From Nymphaea colorata (Eukaryota; Streptophyta; Magnoliopsida; Nymphaeales; Nymphaeaceae): a DNA stretch of 64,000 nt. The position numbers and the translations under genes were made by a program. The number at the start of each line of letters is the position of its first letter. Positions within the stretch are counted from its first letter, which is position 1. Positions 1-11,354 of this stretch are shown here, one piece after another. The stretch spans positions 4,952,268 to 5,016,267 of the forward strand of contig NC_045144.1 of the NCBI RefSeq assembly GCF_008831285.2, read 5' to 3'. The notes below the pieces were generated by a model. It saw nothing but the letters and a program-made list of their open reading frames with translations. It was not told the origin of the DNA and made no database searches.

Positions 1-731
1 ACTTTATGAGCCCTACATATAAGGGATTTTAGGTCAGTCTTGGATCTGAGATCCGAGATGATCAAACACATAAATATTAGAGTAGATAAAAACAGGAGTT
101 CAAAATCATTGGTATGTGGCCAAAAGCATAGATAAGAAATTGGGTTGAGAGAAAGGGAGGTCGGACCTCAAATCCATGGAATTGTGATCCTAAGGTTGAG
201 TATGGTTCCCCAAGGATCTTTCAAATCCGTGGGGATCTGAAATCCACGATAGCCGAATTCATAGTCTTATCAAACCATAGCATCCACCCCCAATGTCGAT
301 CTCAAATCCATGCTGTAGTGTAAAAAAATTTTCTTTGATTGGGGGGTGGGAAGGTGGGGTCGGACCACAAAACCGTGGATTTGAGATCCACTGTAATCAA
401 AAGGGACCTAAGTGACCTTAGATATGTGGTAAACTAACAAACGCTCTCTTTTTGTGTTTGGGGCCCAAACATTTAATCCAGGGCATTAACTTGATGTTCT
501 AAGTACATGGCTTAACCCTTGTTTTAGTTACCCTTAAGATAAATAAATCCTTGAAGCATTAGTCTCTGCTTAAAGGATGAAAACAGGCTAAGGAACCATG
601 ATCCAGGATGATCTGCAGTTATCCAATTAACTGATTAAATTCAAGAGAGAATCTTATTCGCATGAATGAATGAATGAAAGAAAGAAAGAAGAACAAGATG
701 GTAAAGATAAGGGAATTTAGTGAAAAGCTAC
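1..731. other. Non-coding left edge, inside intron 3 of WAT1-A
   Basis: No coding frame of interest is seen. The stretch lies 3' of exon 3 of the minus-strand gene WAT1-A and should be its third intron, continuing out of the window. It contains several degenerate copies of a motif reading like 'tttgagatccatgg', which also occurs in the Tourist-like MITEs at 8,362-8,587 and 37,941-38,159, so part of it is probably a decayed relative of that family. Confidence 0.5.
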
Positions 732-948
732 CGAAACGTGACTGCGAGCATGAAGGTGAAGGCAGGTAGCAGGTTGGCCATTGCACAAACGAACGTCGCT
801 GAAGTCATTTTCATTGAGATTATGTAGAAAATTTGATTCAGTGTTGCCCTGCAGAAAATGATAATGCATGATAATGATCAAAGAAATCTTTCATAAAATT
901 CAAACTCTCAGAACAATATGGTTGCAGTCAGGAGCAGAACCAGATTTT

Positions 949-979
<31 letters not shown>

Positions 980-2597
980 GAGGGCAAATTAAAGTTCTAA
1001 AATTTTGACAAGGACCGAATATCATTTTTAAAATTTTTTATATAGGACAAGTAAAATCTTTTAAAATTTACACGTAAATTGAAAAAAAAAATTGAGGTAG
1101 GACCAAGGTACATACGCCCCCCTCTTGGCTCCACCCTTGGTTGGAGTATTTATATGCTGTAAATTAAAAACATAAATACCTATAGTATATTATTTAAACT
1201 AAAGTTGGAATTTCAGAATGTCTGTTATAATGACAAAGCCACAGAGCAAGTTGAGGACACGAAGGTTGTATTTGATAGATCTGAAATCTAAGGCTGTATA
1301 AAAAGGTGTGTTTTGAAAGTTTCCTTAGTTTAAACAAACTCAAGATCATGGTAGCTGAATTTTAAATTCATATGCATGTTAAAAACCATAGATTTGAAAT
1401 ATGGGGGACCTTAAATTCATAAATCTTAAATCTCCGCATATCTCAGATCAACAGTGATAAGTGGCTGGGCATGTGTACATGACATATGCAACTCTCTCTC
1501 TTTTTGCTTAGAAAAATCTGAAAATTCAGTGCCTCAATCTTAGTTGGTCGGACCCACATCCTTTGAGCAGGTTCTCTCACACACATACACACATACAAAG
1601 AGAGGCCTAAACATGCACACACACACACATATTTTTTATCTCTCTCTCTCTCTTACCCAAAAAGTCCACTGCAGAAGGCCTGGCCAAGTACAATCCAAGT
1701 CAACTTCGTCCTGCCCTTCCTGCGTGCATCAATGATGGTGTATATATAGAGAGAAATATTCAGCATTTTTTAATTAGAATTGCCAGTAATCTATAATCTA
1801 TATAGATCAACTGGGCGAAACGAAAAGGGCCCCTTTCTCTTTCTCACCGAAAGCGCCTCCATCGTTTTTTGAGTGTGTAACTGATTATGTCTAAAGTTTA
1901 TAGAGAATCACCAGTAAGGACCTTTTTAGCATATAAAACTCATTTTATATGTCTAAAGAATATGATTTTCTAGAAATATGTGACTGGTCCATGGACTAGC
2001 TGCTAGTAGCTACTCACAAACTCTTAAAAGATATTATTAAACATTTTTTGTACAATATAAGCTTATAAATATAATTTTATGATCGATTTCATAAGAATCA
2101 AATATTAACTCATGAATCATTTTTCAAGGTCAAGTTTATTCTTTTAACCATAAACAATGTACTGGCTAGAGCAACGTCAAAACTTTTGCAGTAAAACAAA
2201 TTCAACAATTTTCATGAAAACAATTTGAATGATAACATGATTAATTCATATATGTATACCAAAACATGTCTATATTTTACTTAAACACTACGGTTGCATT
2301 TGATAGATTAAATCGTAGCCTGAATAGAAAGGTGTGTTGTGGGAGATCGGCAGTTTGAACACTAGCATGGATTTTACATGTATGGGCTTACCTCTCTAAG
2401 AAGAAGGCAATAGGGCAAATAAAGGCAGAGCCAAAAATATAGCGATAAGTGATGAGCACGAGGACACTCATCCCTCGGTCTACCGCCAGCTTATAGAGGA
2501 CGTTCATTCCGGCCAGCGCCACCTGCACCACCACCATGGCCACCGCCGGCATGGCCCCTTCCACTCCATTACTATAGCTTGTCAGCTTTTCCTCCAT
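732..2597 (-). CDS. WAT1-A: WAT1-related EamA transporter, exons 1-3, cut by window edge
   Basis: Plant WAT1-related proteins are ten-helix membrane proteins of the drug/metabolite transporter superfamily; WAT1 itself is a vacuolar auxin exporter. The substrate of this copy cannot be told. Exon 1 is 2,392-2,597 (ATG at 2,597; first helix includes MVVVQVALAGMNVLYKLA). Exon 2 is 1,657-1,719 (63 nt; core TKLTWIVLGQAFCSGLFG). Exon 3 is 732-848 (117 nt; includes SATFVCAMANLLPAFTFM). Splice sites are GT/AG: donors GTAAGC, GTAAG and GTAGC. Exon lengths match WAT1-C exactly for exons 2 and 3, and all intron phases agree. No lesion is seen in the visible part. Exons 4-7 lie beyond the left edge, so completeness cannot be judged. 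A TATA-like box lies about 70 bp upstream of the ATG. Confidence 0.85.
931..1135. mobile_element. MITE-like repeat with T14/G22 homopolymer tract
   Basis: Lies in intron 2 of WAT1-A. It begins ggagcagaacc and ends ggctccaccc, giving a short imperfect inverted end (GGAGC/GCTCC), and has the same AT-rich body (aaaattt tracts) as the copies at 2,920-3,097 and 31,326-31,505. Near its left end is a run of 14 T (945-958) followed by 22 G (959-980). The class is not determined. Confidence 0.45.
1262..1440. mobile_element. Degenerate Tourist-like MITE relative
   Basis: Starts with ggttgtatttgatagatc, close to the left end of the MITEs at 8,362 and 37,941 (ggttgcgtttgataac), and follows them through 'aaggtgtgttttgaaag' and 'aaacaaactcaagatcatgg'. 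The right terminal repeat is not clear. A shorter related stretch lies at about 2,289-2,370. Confidence 0.4.
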
Positions 2598-2667
2598 TTA
2601 CTAGTACTATTACAACTGACTCTTCTTCTTCTTCAAGGATGGAAGGACTGCTTCAGCCTAAGTACAG

Positions 2668-2677
2668 TATATATAGG
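2668..2677 (-). promoter_or_regulatory. TATA-like box of WAT1-A
   Basis: The minus strand reads CCTATATATAC about 70 bp upstream of the exon-1 ATG. The duplicate exon 1 at 30,984 has the same sequence weakened to CCTATATGTAT, which fits loss of constraint in that orphan exon. Confidence 0.5.
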
Positions 2678-2919
2678 CTTATAAGTGTTCTTCTAACTCC
2701 TAATTGGTTGATGCACGTCCCTTTAATAGGCGGCTCCATGGGGAACCAGATCTGCCCTCCCAATTGCATTCTATATGCAACGACACATTCAGTGAACAAT
2801 CCATCGAGTAGTGTTGTTAAAGTTTATTCCTGTAATTGCTACATATTCTCTCATAAATTGATGGAAGGCTACCATCCAGTAGAGTTGCTTTTGAGTGCTG
2901 AAATCTAACTTGTATAAGT

Positions 2920-3097
2920 AGGGGTGGAGTTAAGAATTTTTCTTTGCAGGAGGTAAACTATAGTTTCAAAATTTTAACAAGGGTTGAAATATAAATTTTC
3001 AATTTTTTTTTATATACATTGAACTGAATTGAAATTTACATATAAATTTTTGAATGTTTTAAAATTTGAATGGGCCAAGGCCCCTGCCTCCGCTCCT
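2920..3097. mobile_element. Small MITE-like element with AGGGGYGGAG ends
   Basis: Starts aggggtggag and ends ctccgctcct, whose reverse complement aggagcggag gives a ten-base imperfect terminal inverted repeat. About 178 bp, AT-rich body. The same insertion is present at the equivalent place in the other duplication copy (31,326-31,505), so it is older than the duplication. Confidence 0.5.
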
Positions 3098-4928
3098 GTG
3101 CATATGCAACTTATAGTATGTAGAGACGTAAAAGTAAAAAAGCATAGCATTTACGTTGTTGTAAAAATAAAAACTGTGATTGTTATTAACTTATAAAGAG
3201 TATGATTTTTTGAGGGTTAGTAGGAAAAGTATTTCATCCTATCTTCAGGATTGACAACCGATCCACACTTCTTTGATCTCTATAGAAAATCATCTACTTG
3301 CTTTAGTACTACCTTGGGTGATGTGCTCGCTATGTTAACTTGTATATTGGTGATACTTTTTTTGTAACAAAAGCAGTTGATTCTATAGGAAGTCGAAATG
3401 AAAACTAGCGGCCTACATAGCCCATTCTCTGTGTGTCGCAGTAAACCCTTCAGGGATAGTGTGACTTTTTTAAAAACCCATTTGAACTATGACAAATTTA
3501 TTTGTAGAAATTAGTGAAGCAACAGTTAAAATATGAGACTGCTTCCAATTACACTCATATATGTATCATATACGTACATATGTATTTCAATACTTAAAGA
3601 CACCTGTTTCTTTTGAGAAATATTTCAATCTTTTGAAAAAAATACTGTATTTTCATATTTTCAACTTAATCTCCACCATTTGATCTACTTAGAATCAACG
3701 AGTCGTATCATTCCCATTAAATATGGCATATAAACGCATAGTAACTACTTATTTTCAGTAATAAACACATTTTTTATGTTAAGTTTTAGTTTTCAAAACA
3801 CATGGATCACATCTTCATCATGGTTTATTCATAAGGAATGATGTGAAAATTTGAGTTTGAAGTAGAGGGTTCCAAATCTAACTTTTTTCTTGTAAAACTG
3901 TTTTTATGTTTTTCAAAGAGCCAAATTGTCATTTTATCATTTTTTTTAAAGTTTTTACCAGAAGGTCTATTTTATCCATTTTTTTTAAGTTTTTACCAAA
4001 AAGGCTAATAGCTGTTGGGGACTGTTTGACAAATACAAACAAAAACATATGGAAGAACAGCAGTAACAAAAATTGCTGTAAAGAAGGAATCATTTTTTAA
4101 AAAACATATAAAAAACTTTAAATGAAGATAGAATGGAAGCACAATTAATTAGAACTTGATTGACTTTCCTCAACTTATTTAGAACTTTTAGGGCATAGTT
4201 AAGTAAATTGGTCCCCCCTCACTGTTATTTAGGGTTACAACCATCAAATGGCAGACAGCGATTCCTGCATAATTAGAGGGCCATCATATATGCTGAACAG
4301 AAGAACATAATCTGATTTTATGCTTTGTTACAACCGTGCATTCAATCTACGCTCTTTTATTTGTTCCAAATTTTATGGAGGTGGGACTAACGAACCGGCC
4401 ATTCCAGAGGCTCAGCTGAACATGTTGTCGGCAAAAAAAAAAAAAGAGTATATATCCTTACACTTAAAAGAAAAATTAAACGATAACAATGAAAAAACCA
4501 AAATATTTTACATCGTGACATCCGGTAAATTGAACTAGTCGTCAATTTGATTCGAATCGGCCGATTCAAGCAGATTTTAGACACTTAGATCGCCAAGCTC
4601 TGTGGAAGATTATCATTCCTTTTTCATGGTGATTAGTTGGTTCCTGATCCTACCCTCCACTGATAGCTAAGTGAACCATCCTTTTCTCTTTAATTTAAAC
4701 GCATAGGTACTCTTAACAGGAATAAACCCCTGGAAAGATGCCCCTAATAAATAAAGAATATGATGCTTGAAGAACCCAACTATAAAGTAGGGATCAAACA
4801 ATAAGCTCACATTAATCTAATGCCTTCTGTCACATCCATATAATCAAAATTGAAAAAAAATAAACAAATGCTAAAATTAAAATAATCCATACAATGCAAA
4901 GCATCATATATGTAGGTCCGTGTATGTT

Positions 4929-4959
<31 letters not shown>

Positions 4960-5287
4960 CAGACCACTTGGGTACGCGACAAAACCAGACCCATTAAAAC
5001 TAATTATTAAAGTTTTTTTTTTTTCAATCTAATCTTATGGATATGATCTTAGTGATTTTGAGAACACAATATATTAAGTTAGTTAATCACTTTTTTACTT
5101 TAATAATGATTTTTTAATAATCTAAAAATGAATTTTGATATTAGAAAGTTCAATATTTTGACAAAAAGTAACTTGAATTGAAGCATAATTTACATTAAAT
5201 TAGTGTTTACAAACACATTATTTGGTTCACAATTTGTTTTTAACACAAATGTAAGAACTCTACTTGTTGTTCTTACCCATTTTGTCG

Positions 5288-5366
<79 letters not shown>

Positions 5367-5580
5367 AAATCGAAGGATCAGTTTCAACAGTAAAACCTCA
5401 GAAACGGAAAATCCAAACCAGGGTATATGCTCATTTGCTCTTCCAATTGTGGTCAATCAATTCAGATTCAATATCCAGTGACATCCTTGATCATGAACAG
5501 ACTAGATTTCTCTGTGTGCATATATGTGATTGCAAACAAGATATTGGCTCATTTATAACCCTTGCTCCTGACTCAATTAG
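3098..5580. other. Intergenic spacer between WAT1-A and WAT1-B
   Basis: AT-rich; matched almost throughout by 31,506-34,494 in S2. Short open frames here have no recognisable content. Relative to S2 it has about 90 bp of extra sequence around 4,375-4,478. The (TA)n tract at 5,290-5,366 lies near the 3' end of WAT1-B. Confidence 0.6.
5290..5366. repeat. (TA)n microsatellite
   Basis: Almost pure TA dinucleotide run with one interruption, about 77 bp. The corresponding place in S2 (about 34,186-34,199) has only a few units, so the tract expanded or contracted after duplication. Confidence 0.9.
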
Positions 5581-6210
5581 CTACAACTGAACACTGTCTA
5601 TCTGATCTTCTTTTATGCTGTGCTCTGGCACTTGATCTGCACCAATGCCTGCACCTGCCGGGTTCGAGTGCAACCCATCTGAATCCAGTTTAGTTGCTTC
5701 TCCAGCAGATCTGTGTGCCTGAAGCTGGACAAGTTCCTTCACCTCTTTCCCTTTGCCCCACAGCACAGTATACAGTCCCAAGATGATCAATCCAACACCA
5801 ACCACACTGAAACCACAAGGTGTTTCTGCTTACTGTATATCGTTTCAAATTTCCATTCTGCATCTTGGTAACTTTATGTTATTGGAATGATCCATATATT
5901 ATATATAACTGGAACCAAATAATATAATATATAAACGTACATTATATATACTGTCTTGGTAATGACTAAGAAAGTTTCATTTTCTGTCCAACCTTTAAGG
6001 GTGTTTTGAGTGCTATTTTACCTTCCTAGATGAAGTGCCTTATCAAGAAATATGGACCCAAAAAAGGCAACAATGACAAGGGACAAGGGGTTGAAAGCTG
6101 AGACAAACAGTGGTCCTCTCATCTGAATAGCCCATGCAATGAGAGCCACAACCAAGCCTGATACCAGTATGCCCTTTGAACCATCTTAATAATCATAAAG
6201 TTCCAGAACA

Positions 6211-6246
<36 letters not shown>

Positions 6247-6377
6247 ACCGTACTCAATCAAATCAACTGGTATCATGGAATGCACCATTTGTGACTTTTT
6301 TTATCATCTCAAAATATAAAAAACCATCCAACATAAAGGTTGGTCATTTGTGTATGTGTCAGTGTGTGTGTGTATAT

Positions 6378-6412
<35 letters not shown>

Positions 6413-6544
6413 TATATAAGATTTGATGGGAATTATCAGCAGTTGCAGAGCTGATGGGCGATGGTCGATGGAGGAGAACGAATGCTCTGTTCATTCAAAG
6501 TTGTCGAATCCTAACCTAATGTTATTTGATAAAAAAGAAAAACA

Positions 6545-6745
6545 TTAATGACCGTCGGGGTTGTTGGGACCTTGATAGTTAGAGTTCCAAGTCGAGCCCG
6601 ATCCGTTAGAGTACCGGGCTGGGCCAGTACTGATAAAACCAGCCTGATAAATGGTTTTATGGTACCTGGGCACGGGTCTAAGTTGGGCTGGGTATCGGGT
6701 ACCTACCGGTGGCCCGGCCTGTGCCTAGGCATAGTTGTGATGACA
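6545..6745. other. GC-rich repeat-like patch in intron 5 of WAT1-B
   Basis: A patch rich in 'gggctgggtatcgggtacc' style sequence, unlike the AT-rich surroundings. Similar composition and words (gggtaccgggtaccc, cagcctggcccg) occur at 43,195-43,290, and a related 'gagtgggcattcagccggg' patch is at 35,848-35,990. Such sequences are often parts of non-autonomous hAT-type elements in plants; clear ends were not found here. Confidence 0.3.
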
Positions 6746-6805
6746 CCGATAACATCAATGAATACTCCAATCCACTAATCACAGCATGATCCACCCAATC
6801 AATCT

Positions 6806-6843
<38 letters not shown>

Positions 6844-7985
6844 TAATTGGAACCATGTACCGTGTAGATGATCGTCAAAAGGTTAACATCCCAACGAAGT
6901 TCCCATGCAGATGGATCCCGATCTGTGATAGCGGCAACACATGTAGATTGAATGGCTGCAAACAGGTTCAAGAGGGCTGAGCTCGAGTAAGGGTGCGGAT
7001 ATCTCTTGCTCATCTTAGCCTTTGTACAAAACCTATCACATAAATTGAACACAAGAATTGGAAATTAGTCATAGTTTTAGGATGCAACAGTGATAAAGCT
7101 AATCACCTGGATTATAAGCTATGTAGCATAGCTCAATGTGTTTGCCATGGCCAGCATTGAGCCCAGTACTTGGTTGCCGGACTGATGTTGGTTGGGGTGA
7201 TGCTGCGGTAGGTGGGTGTGGAATGACCAAAGCTGGAGCTTTGCACCATGATAGAAGGTCAGTAGCATGGCTCCACACACGCCTACTGCTGTCCCCAATA
7301 CCTTAGCCTGGCTTCTTGAAGACCTAATCTCCAGCCTCTCTAATCTGCCCGACAGACCAATTTTCACTAATTAATCTTAATAATTAATTTTTTTTCTCTT
7401 TCTCTCTCTCTCTCTCTCATCAAATGATCGGAACAAATAATTTAATAATTTGTGACTTGCTTTCTAAATTACAATGGAAAGAAGAGGAATACGGCAAAGA
7501 GGCCAAAACCCCTCTCCTTTTCCCGTGCCTTTGAGATAGACCTTGTTTGGGACTTAAGTGGCGAGTAATATACATCATTTGTGAATCCATCATTCACAAT
7601 GAGATGAATAGTACCCATGAAAATTGAGACAATTTGATAACTTTTGGTGGAAGCTTGTCATTTACTTCGGCAATTGTATTTTCATTGTTATCGATTAACC
7701 TCTCTCTCTCTCTCTCTCTTGTCTGACAAAGAGGTCAAACTTCGTCAATAAGTTCAAAATATCCTAAAATCTCTTTCTCCTTCACACACATCTGTCAACA
7801 AGTTAAGTTTCACTAGTCTTCAATTTAAAATACATGAACAATATCCCTCTCTCTCTCTCTCTCTATCACTAGCTCTCTGTATCATGCGCAGGAAAAGCGA
7901 AGTTACCGAAACATGACGGCCAAAATGAATGTGAATGCCGGGAGGAGGTTGGTCATTGCAACGGCCAACGTCGCTGAAGTCATTT

Positions 7986-8168
7986 TGTAACACCCCATAA
8001 GTTTAGTTCCGTATCGAAGATTGTGAGAGATCTTCAAGGACTTATAAATGAGGCTTTAATGAGATGATTGTCCTGGTTCCTAGCCTTTTTAGGATTGAAA
8101 CCAAAACTGCTAGGGGGTGGGTTGGGATCCGTCGAACTAGGGGCCTGGGAGTGGGTCAGGTTGTTACA
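7986..8168. mobile_element. 183-bp solo LTR inserted in exon 3 of WAT1-B
   Basis: Begins TGTAACACCCC and ends GGTTGTTACA, giving a perfect 7-bp terminal inverted repeat (TGTAACA/TGTTACA) with the TG...CA ends of an LTR. It is flanked by a 5-bp target duplication, cattt at 7,981-7,985 and 8,169-8,173. Removing element plus one target copy restores an exon of exactly 117 nt, the length in WAT1-A and WAT1-C. The uninterrupted site is seen at 37,816-37,824. No internal retroelement sequence is present. The short length suggests a TRIM or similarly small LTR family; a TIR transposon with 5-bp target duplication is the less likely alternative. Confidence 0.8.
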
Positions 8169-8266
8169 CATTTTCAAAGCGGCGATGTAGAGATTTTGGT
8201 TAAGTGATGCCCTGAGGAGCAATTGCAAGCGTCAGCCGTTTTCATGGATTCTAAACAGGAACTGTG

Positions 8267-8326
<60 letters not shown>

Positions 8327-8361
8327 AGTCCACAACAATTACCCATTTTCTCTCAAGCTTA

Positions 8362-8587
8362 GGTTGCGTTTGATAACTTGGATTTTAGATCTGAGGCTGT
8401 ATGAATAGATGTGTTTTGAAAGATTCCCAGTTTGAACAAACTGAGGATCTCAATAACATGGATTTTAGCTTTTGACTCCATACTACATATTAAAACCATT
8501 GATTTATGGTCGGATTGTTGAGGGGAAGAGTCCGCCGTTAAGTACATGAATTTGAGATATGAGATCCGTGGTTTAACAAACACAACT
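8362..8587. mobile_element. Tourist-like MITE in intron 2 of WAT1-B
   Basis: Ends ggttgcgtttg and caaacacaact form an imperfect terminal inverted repeat, and the flanks are TTA on both sides (8,359-8,361 and 8,588-8,590), the 3-bp target duplication of PIF/Harbinger elements. 226 bp. The orthologous copy is at 37,941-38,159, so the insertion predates the duplication. Confidence 0.6.
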
Positions 8588-8864
8588 TTAATAAAAATAA
8601 TAAACACATTACCCTACACACACATACTCACCCGAAAATTGGACAACAGAAGGCCTGGCCAAGTATAAAACATATAAGCCTTGTCCGGGTCTTCCTGAAT
8701 GCATCAATCATATACCAACAATTACAATTCCATGTCAATGTTCATGTGGTTAATAGAAAAAAGAGAGCCTTCAATCAAAATGATCTAACATCTCCACACC
8801 CAGATAACATTCCAAATAAAGATCATAAAACATTCATGTGTTTGTTATACCTAGTGTGGTCTAA

Positions 8865-9006
8865 GCGGTAGTGGAGCCAAAAATTTGTGCCGAGGGCCAC
8901 TAAGCAATGTACCTTGAGGGGTAGCTTCAAATATTTGAAGTCCTTTATATGAAAATAAAGAAATTTTGTGATGCTGGTGTGAGCAGTTGCCCACACCTGC
9001 CAACAC
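8865..9006. mobile_element. Repeat with 'gtggagc ... cccacacctg ... ctccgc' structure
   Basis: Lies in intron 1 of WAT1-B; the copy in S2 is 38,455-38,620. The left end gtggagcc and right end gctccgc are roughly inverted, and the core 'cagttgcccacacctg' also occurs at 14,755-14,785 outside the duplication, which marks it as an interspersed repeat. Class not determined. Confidence 0.4.
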
Positions 9007-9573
9007 TTAGCTCCGCACTACTTGAGCTGAGCGGACTTGGAGTGGTGCTTCTTCAATGCTAACGAAGATGAGGCGTATTGGTGTTGAATTCCTGACCTTC
9101 TTCAACTCAAGAGTCTGATTGGAGTCCCCATCTGAAATGGGCAGAATTCTCCTTGGCACAATAATAACTGTACCGACTCCCAAAATTGTATGTAAATCTA
9201 CAAAGTTGCTCTTTGAAACGCTAACATTTGCATGCACATCAGCTTATAATTGGTGCGCCAGATAAAGGGTTTAAATTCCAAAGTATATAGACATACATAA
9301 TGTACCAGATCCAGATCCTCCTCCTCTAGACTTGCAGATCTGTGCATTACTCTAGAATAGATAGCAAGCATACCTCTCCAAGAAGAAGGCAAGAGGGCAG
9401 AGGAAGGCAGCCCCGAACATGTACCGGAAAGCGACGAGGACGCGGAGGCTCATTCGACCTCCATCTGCCGAAAGCTTGTAGAGGATGTTCATTCCTGCAA
9501 CCATTACATGCACCACCACCATGTACAGCACTGCCTTCATCCCCTCCCTCCTATTCCTTCCACTTACCTCCAT

Positions 9574-10779
9574 TAATGGCTACGACCGTACTGATCTCCC
9601 TCTCTAAATCTACCAAGATTTTGGCCCTTGTTTGCCCAAGTCCATGAGAGAACTTCACATTGGCGTGAGGAATGGCTCTTTTTCTATTATTAAAGTGGCC
9701 ACCGGCCCACCAGTACTACTCCTAGCCTGACACTTTTCCATTAGACATTCTGCAGATTGAAAAGGGAATCCCATTAAACATTCTGCAGATTGAAAAGGGA
9801 AACCCAACAAGCTGAATTTTTCTTTTGTTACATACACTCTGCTGCATGTGGGCCGTAGCCAAACAAGATTTCGCCAAATGTGGAGTCTGTCTGTTTGTGG
9901 GCTTCAGTCTGTTCAGCACCTAATTCGATTAGTGTATACCGTCTCTGCCATTGACTTTGTTTTGCTCGATTTCACAGAGGGCTGGAAAACTTTGGTACAA
10001 AGAGAGTAAACTCGGTGAAGAAAAATGGCATGCGTCGGCGTGCGTGTTGATGTAGAAATCTTCACCGATGCATCTTAAACGTAGTTAAATAGATGATTAC
10101 CAACGGCCGGGTAAAACATTCAGCATCTTAAAACATTCACCTAAGATTGATGGGACATTTACCTAAGATTGAATTTAAATATGAAGTCAATTAGACGTCA
10201 TTTCTTAAATTCAAATTATTACTGAGTTCGGCTGAATAAGTGTCACTAAAAAAGGGTGGAAGAGATCAGAATTTTTTCTGGACGACATGATGGGGGATTA
10301 TATGATGTGCCAACGTTTGGAGTCGATCACAAACTATAACACTTGATGAGGGAAATGACTCCAATCAAGAACGCTATAGGTATTGGTGTTTTTCACACAT
10401 AATTTAGTTTATTACATATTAATGCTTTTCATCCATAGGAATTCAAATTTGGTTTTTATTTATATTCAAGATAAAGTCAGAATTTTTTTCATGGAGCATT
10501 CAGTGTATAGTGAACAAATTTTTGATTGGCTATGGGGTCACTAGTAACCCTGGGTCTCGTACAACTGTCCTATTTAATGGGACCCGATTCACCTAAATTC
10601 AACCTCTAATTTTAACTAATAGAGAATGAGCTCTGTGGGGTATATGCTAGCCAACCATCCCTTTTTTGTGGGCTTCACTAACTTCGGGGGCTTCTGCGCA
10701 CTGCATAACCACGAACGGGTAACTTCTTTTCTCGTTTGTGCGTGCAGTTGATGTTTAGTAAAAATCCATTCGATTCATC

Positions 10780-10855
<76 letters not shown>

Positions 10856-11105
10856 TCAAACCCTTGTTCTTATTACTATGATTTTTTTTATGTTTCCTAA
10901 GGAAAATACTACCCCTGATTCAGCTGCTCAAAGAACAGGGCATCGATGAAGAAATCAAATTCAATGATTTTAAACTGATCATAAAATCACGATTGCGTAC
11001 TTGAAGTGAGTAGTTCTTGTTTTACTGTTCGAACTTTTAAGAAATATTCAAGGTGGAGACGTTGATTTGATTGATGAAGCTGTTTCAAAAAGATCAGATA
11101 CAAAA
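9574..11105. other. Upstream region of WAT1-B
   Basis: No gene seen. A 34-bp tandem pair containing cattctgcagattgaaaagg sits at 9,744-9,806 and is kept in the duplicate upstream of WAT1-C (39,353-39,414). A pure (TA)n tract runs from 10,785 to 10,851 and is missing from the S2 copy. The rest matches S2 up to the exon-1 copy F1. Confidence 0.5.
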
Positions 11106-11148
11106 AATTCAAGAAGAGAGAGAGAGAGAAAGTCATCGAATATATATT

Positions 11149-11343
11149 ATGGAGGAGGGATCAAATAATAATGAAAATTATTACAGTAGGAGGAGGAGAA
11201 GGGTGGAAGGGACGAAGGTGGTGGTGTGCATGGTGGTGGCGCAAGTGGCGGTAGCAGGGATGACCATCCTCTACAAGATCTCCACAGACCGAAGGATGAA
11301 CCTCCGAGTCCTCATCGCTTACAGCTACATTTTCGAGGCCACC
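11149..11343 (+). pseudogene. WAT1-F1: orphan WAT1 exon 1, forward arm of IR1
   Basis: Open from the ATG at 11,149 (starts MEEGSNNNENYYS, then the helix MVVAQVAVAGMTILYKI). Similarity to WAT1 exon 1 stops after the residues corresponding to 'YIFGAT' (about 11,343). The normal end of the exon with its GT donor is absent; the frame runs into the spacer and stops at 11,379. No further WAT1 exons follow on the plus strand, so this is a fragment and not a transporter gene. Confidence 0.8.
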
Positions 11344-11354
11344 TCACCATTTAA

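Larger units (their letters stand above)
5581..9573 (-). pseudogene. WAT1-B: WAT1-related transporter gene, disrupted
   Basis: Seven exons can be placed: exon 1 9,374-9,573, exon 2 8,632-8,694, exon 3 7,907-8,211, exon 4 7,107-7,344, exon 5 6,861-7,019, exon 6 6,022-6,173, exon 7 5,581-5,806. All lengths equal those of WAT1-C except exon 3, which is 305 nt instead of 117 because it holds a 183-bp LTR plus a 5-bp target duplication. A second lesion is a TAG at 7,119-7,121 in exon 4 where C has TGG (the Trp of the 'YATWLIIQ' region). The intron before exon 6 has lost about 75 bp beside the acceptor, and the acceptors of exons 5 and 6 are now AAAG rather than CAG. Otherwise the predicted protein is very close to WAT1-C. 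Both major lesions fall before the C-terminal half, so a functional transporter is not expected. Confidence 0.9.
2312..11345. repeat. Segmental duplication copy S1 (pairs with 30,709-42,152)
   Basis: The order and sequence of this block are repeated at 30,709-42,152: WAT1-A exon 1, a MITE, a long intergenic spacer, the seven-exon WAT1-B/C gene, its upstream region and the exon-1 copy F1/F2. The left match starts near 'ctgaatagaaaggtgtgtt' in both copies. The copies differ by insertions: S2 has extra DNA at 32,653-33,256 and about 39,761-40,799 and a longer intron 5 of WAT1-C; S1 has the solo LTR at 7,986-8,168. The block is about 9 kb here and 11.4 kb in S2. Confidence 0.85.

Noticed and set aside
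7987-8167. The insert in WAT1-B exon 3 as a new intron
   Set aside because: Its ends are TGTAACA/TGTTACA with a target duplication, and neither orientation places GT and AG at the exon borders.
8034-8228. 64-codon minus-strand frame as a gene
   Set aside because: It starts in WAT1-B exon 3 and runs into the inserted LTR.
9342-9647. 101-codon plus-strand frame (and its S2 counterpart at 38,947-39,216)
   Set aside because: Antisense shadow of WAT1-B/C exon 1; Pro/Arg-rich composition and no start context.
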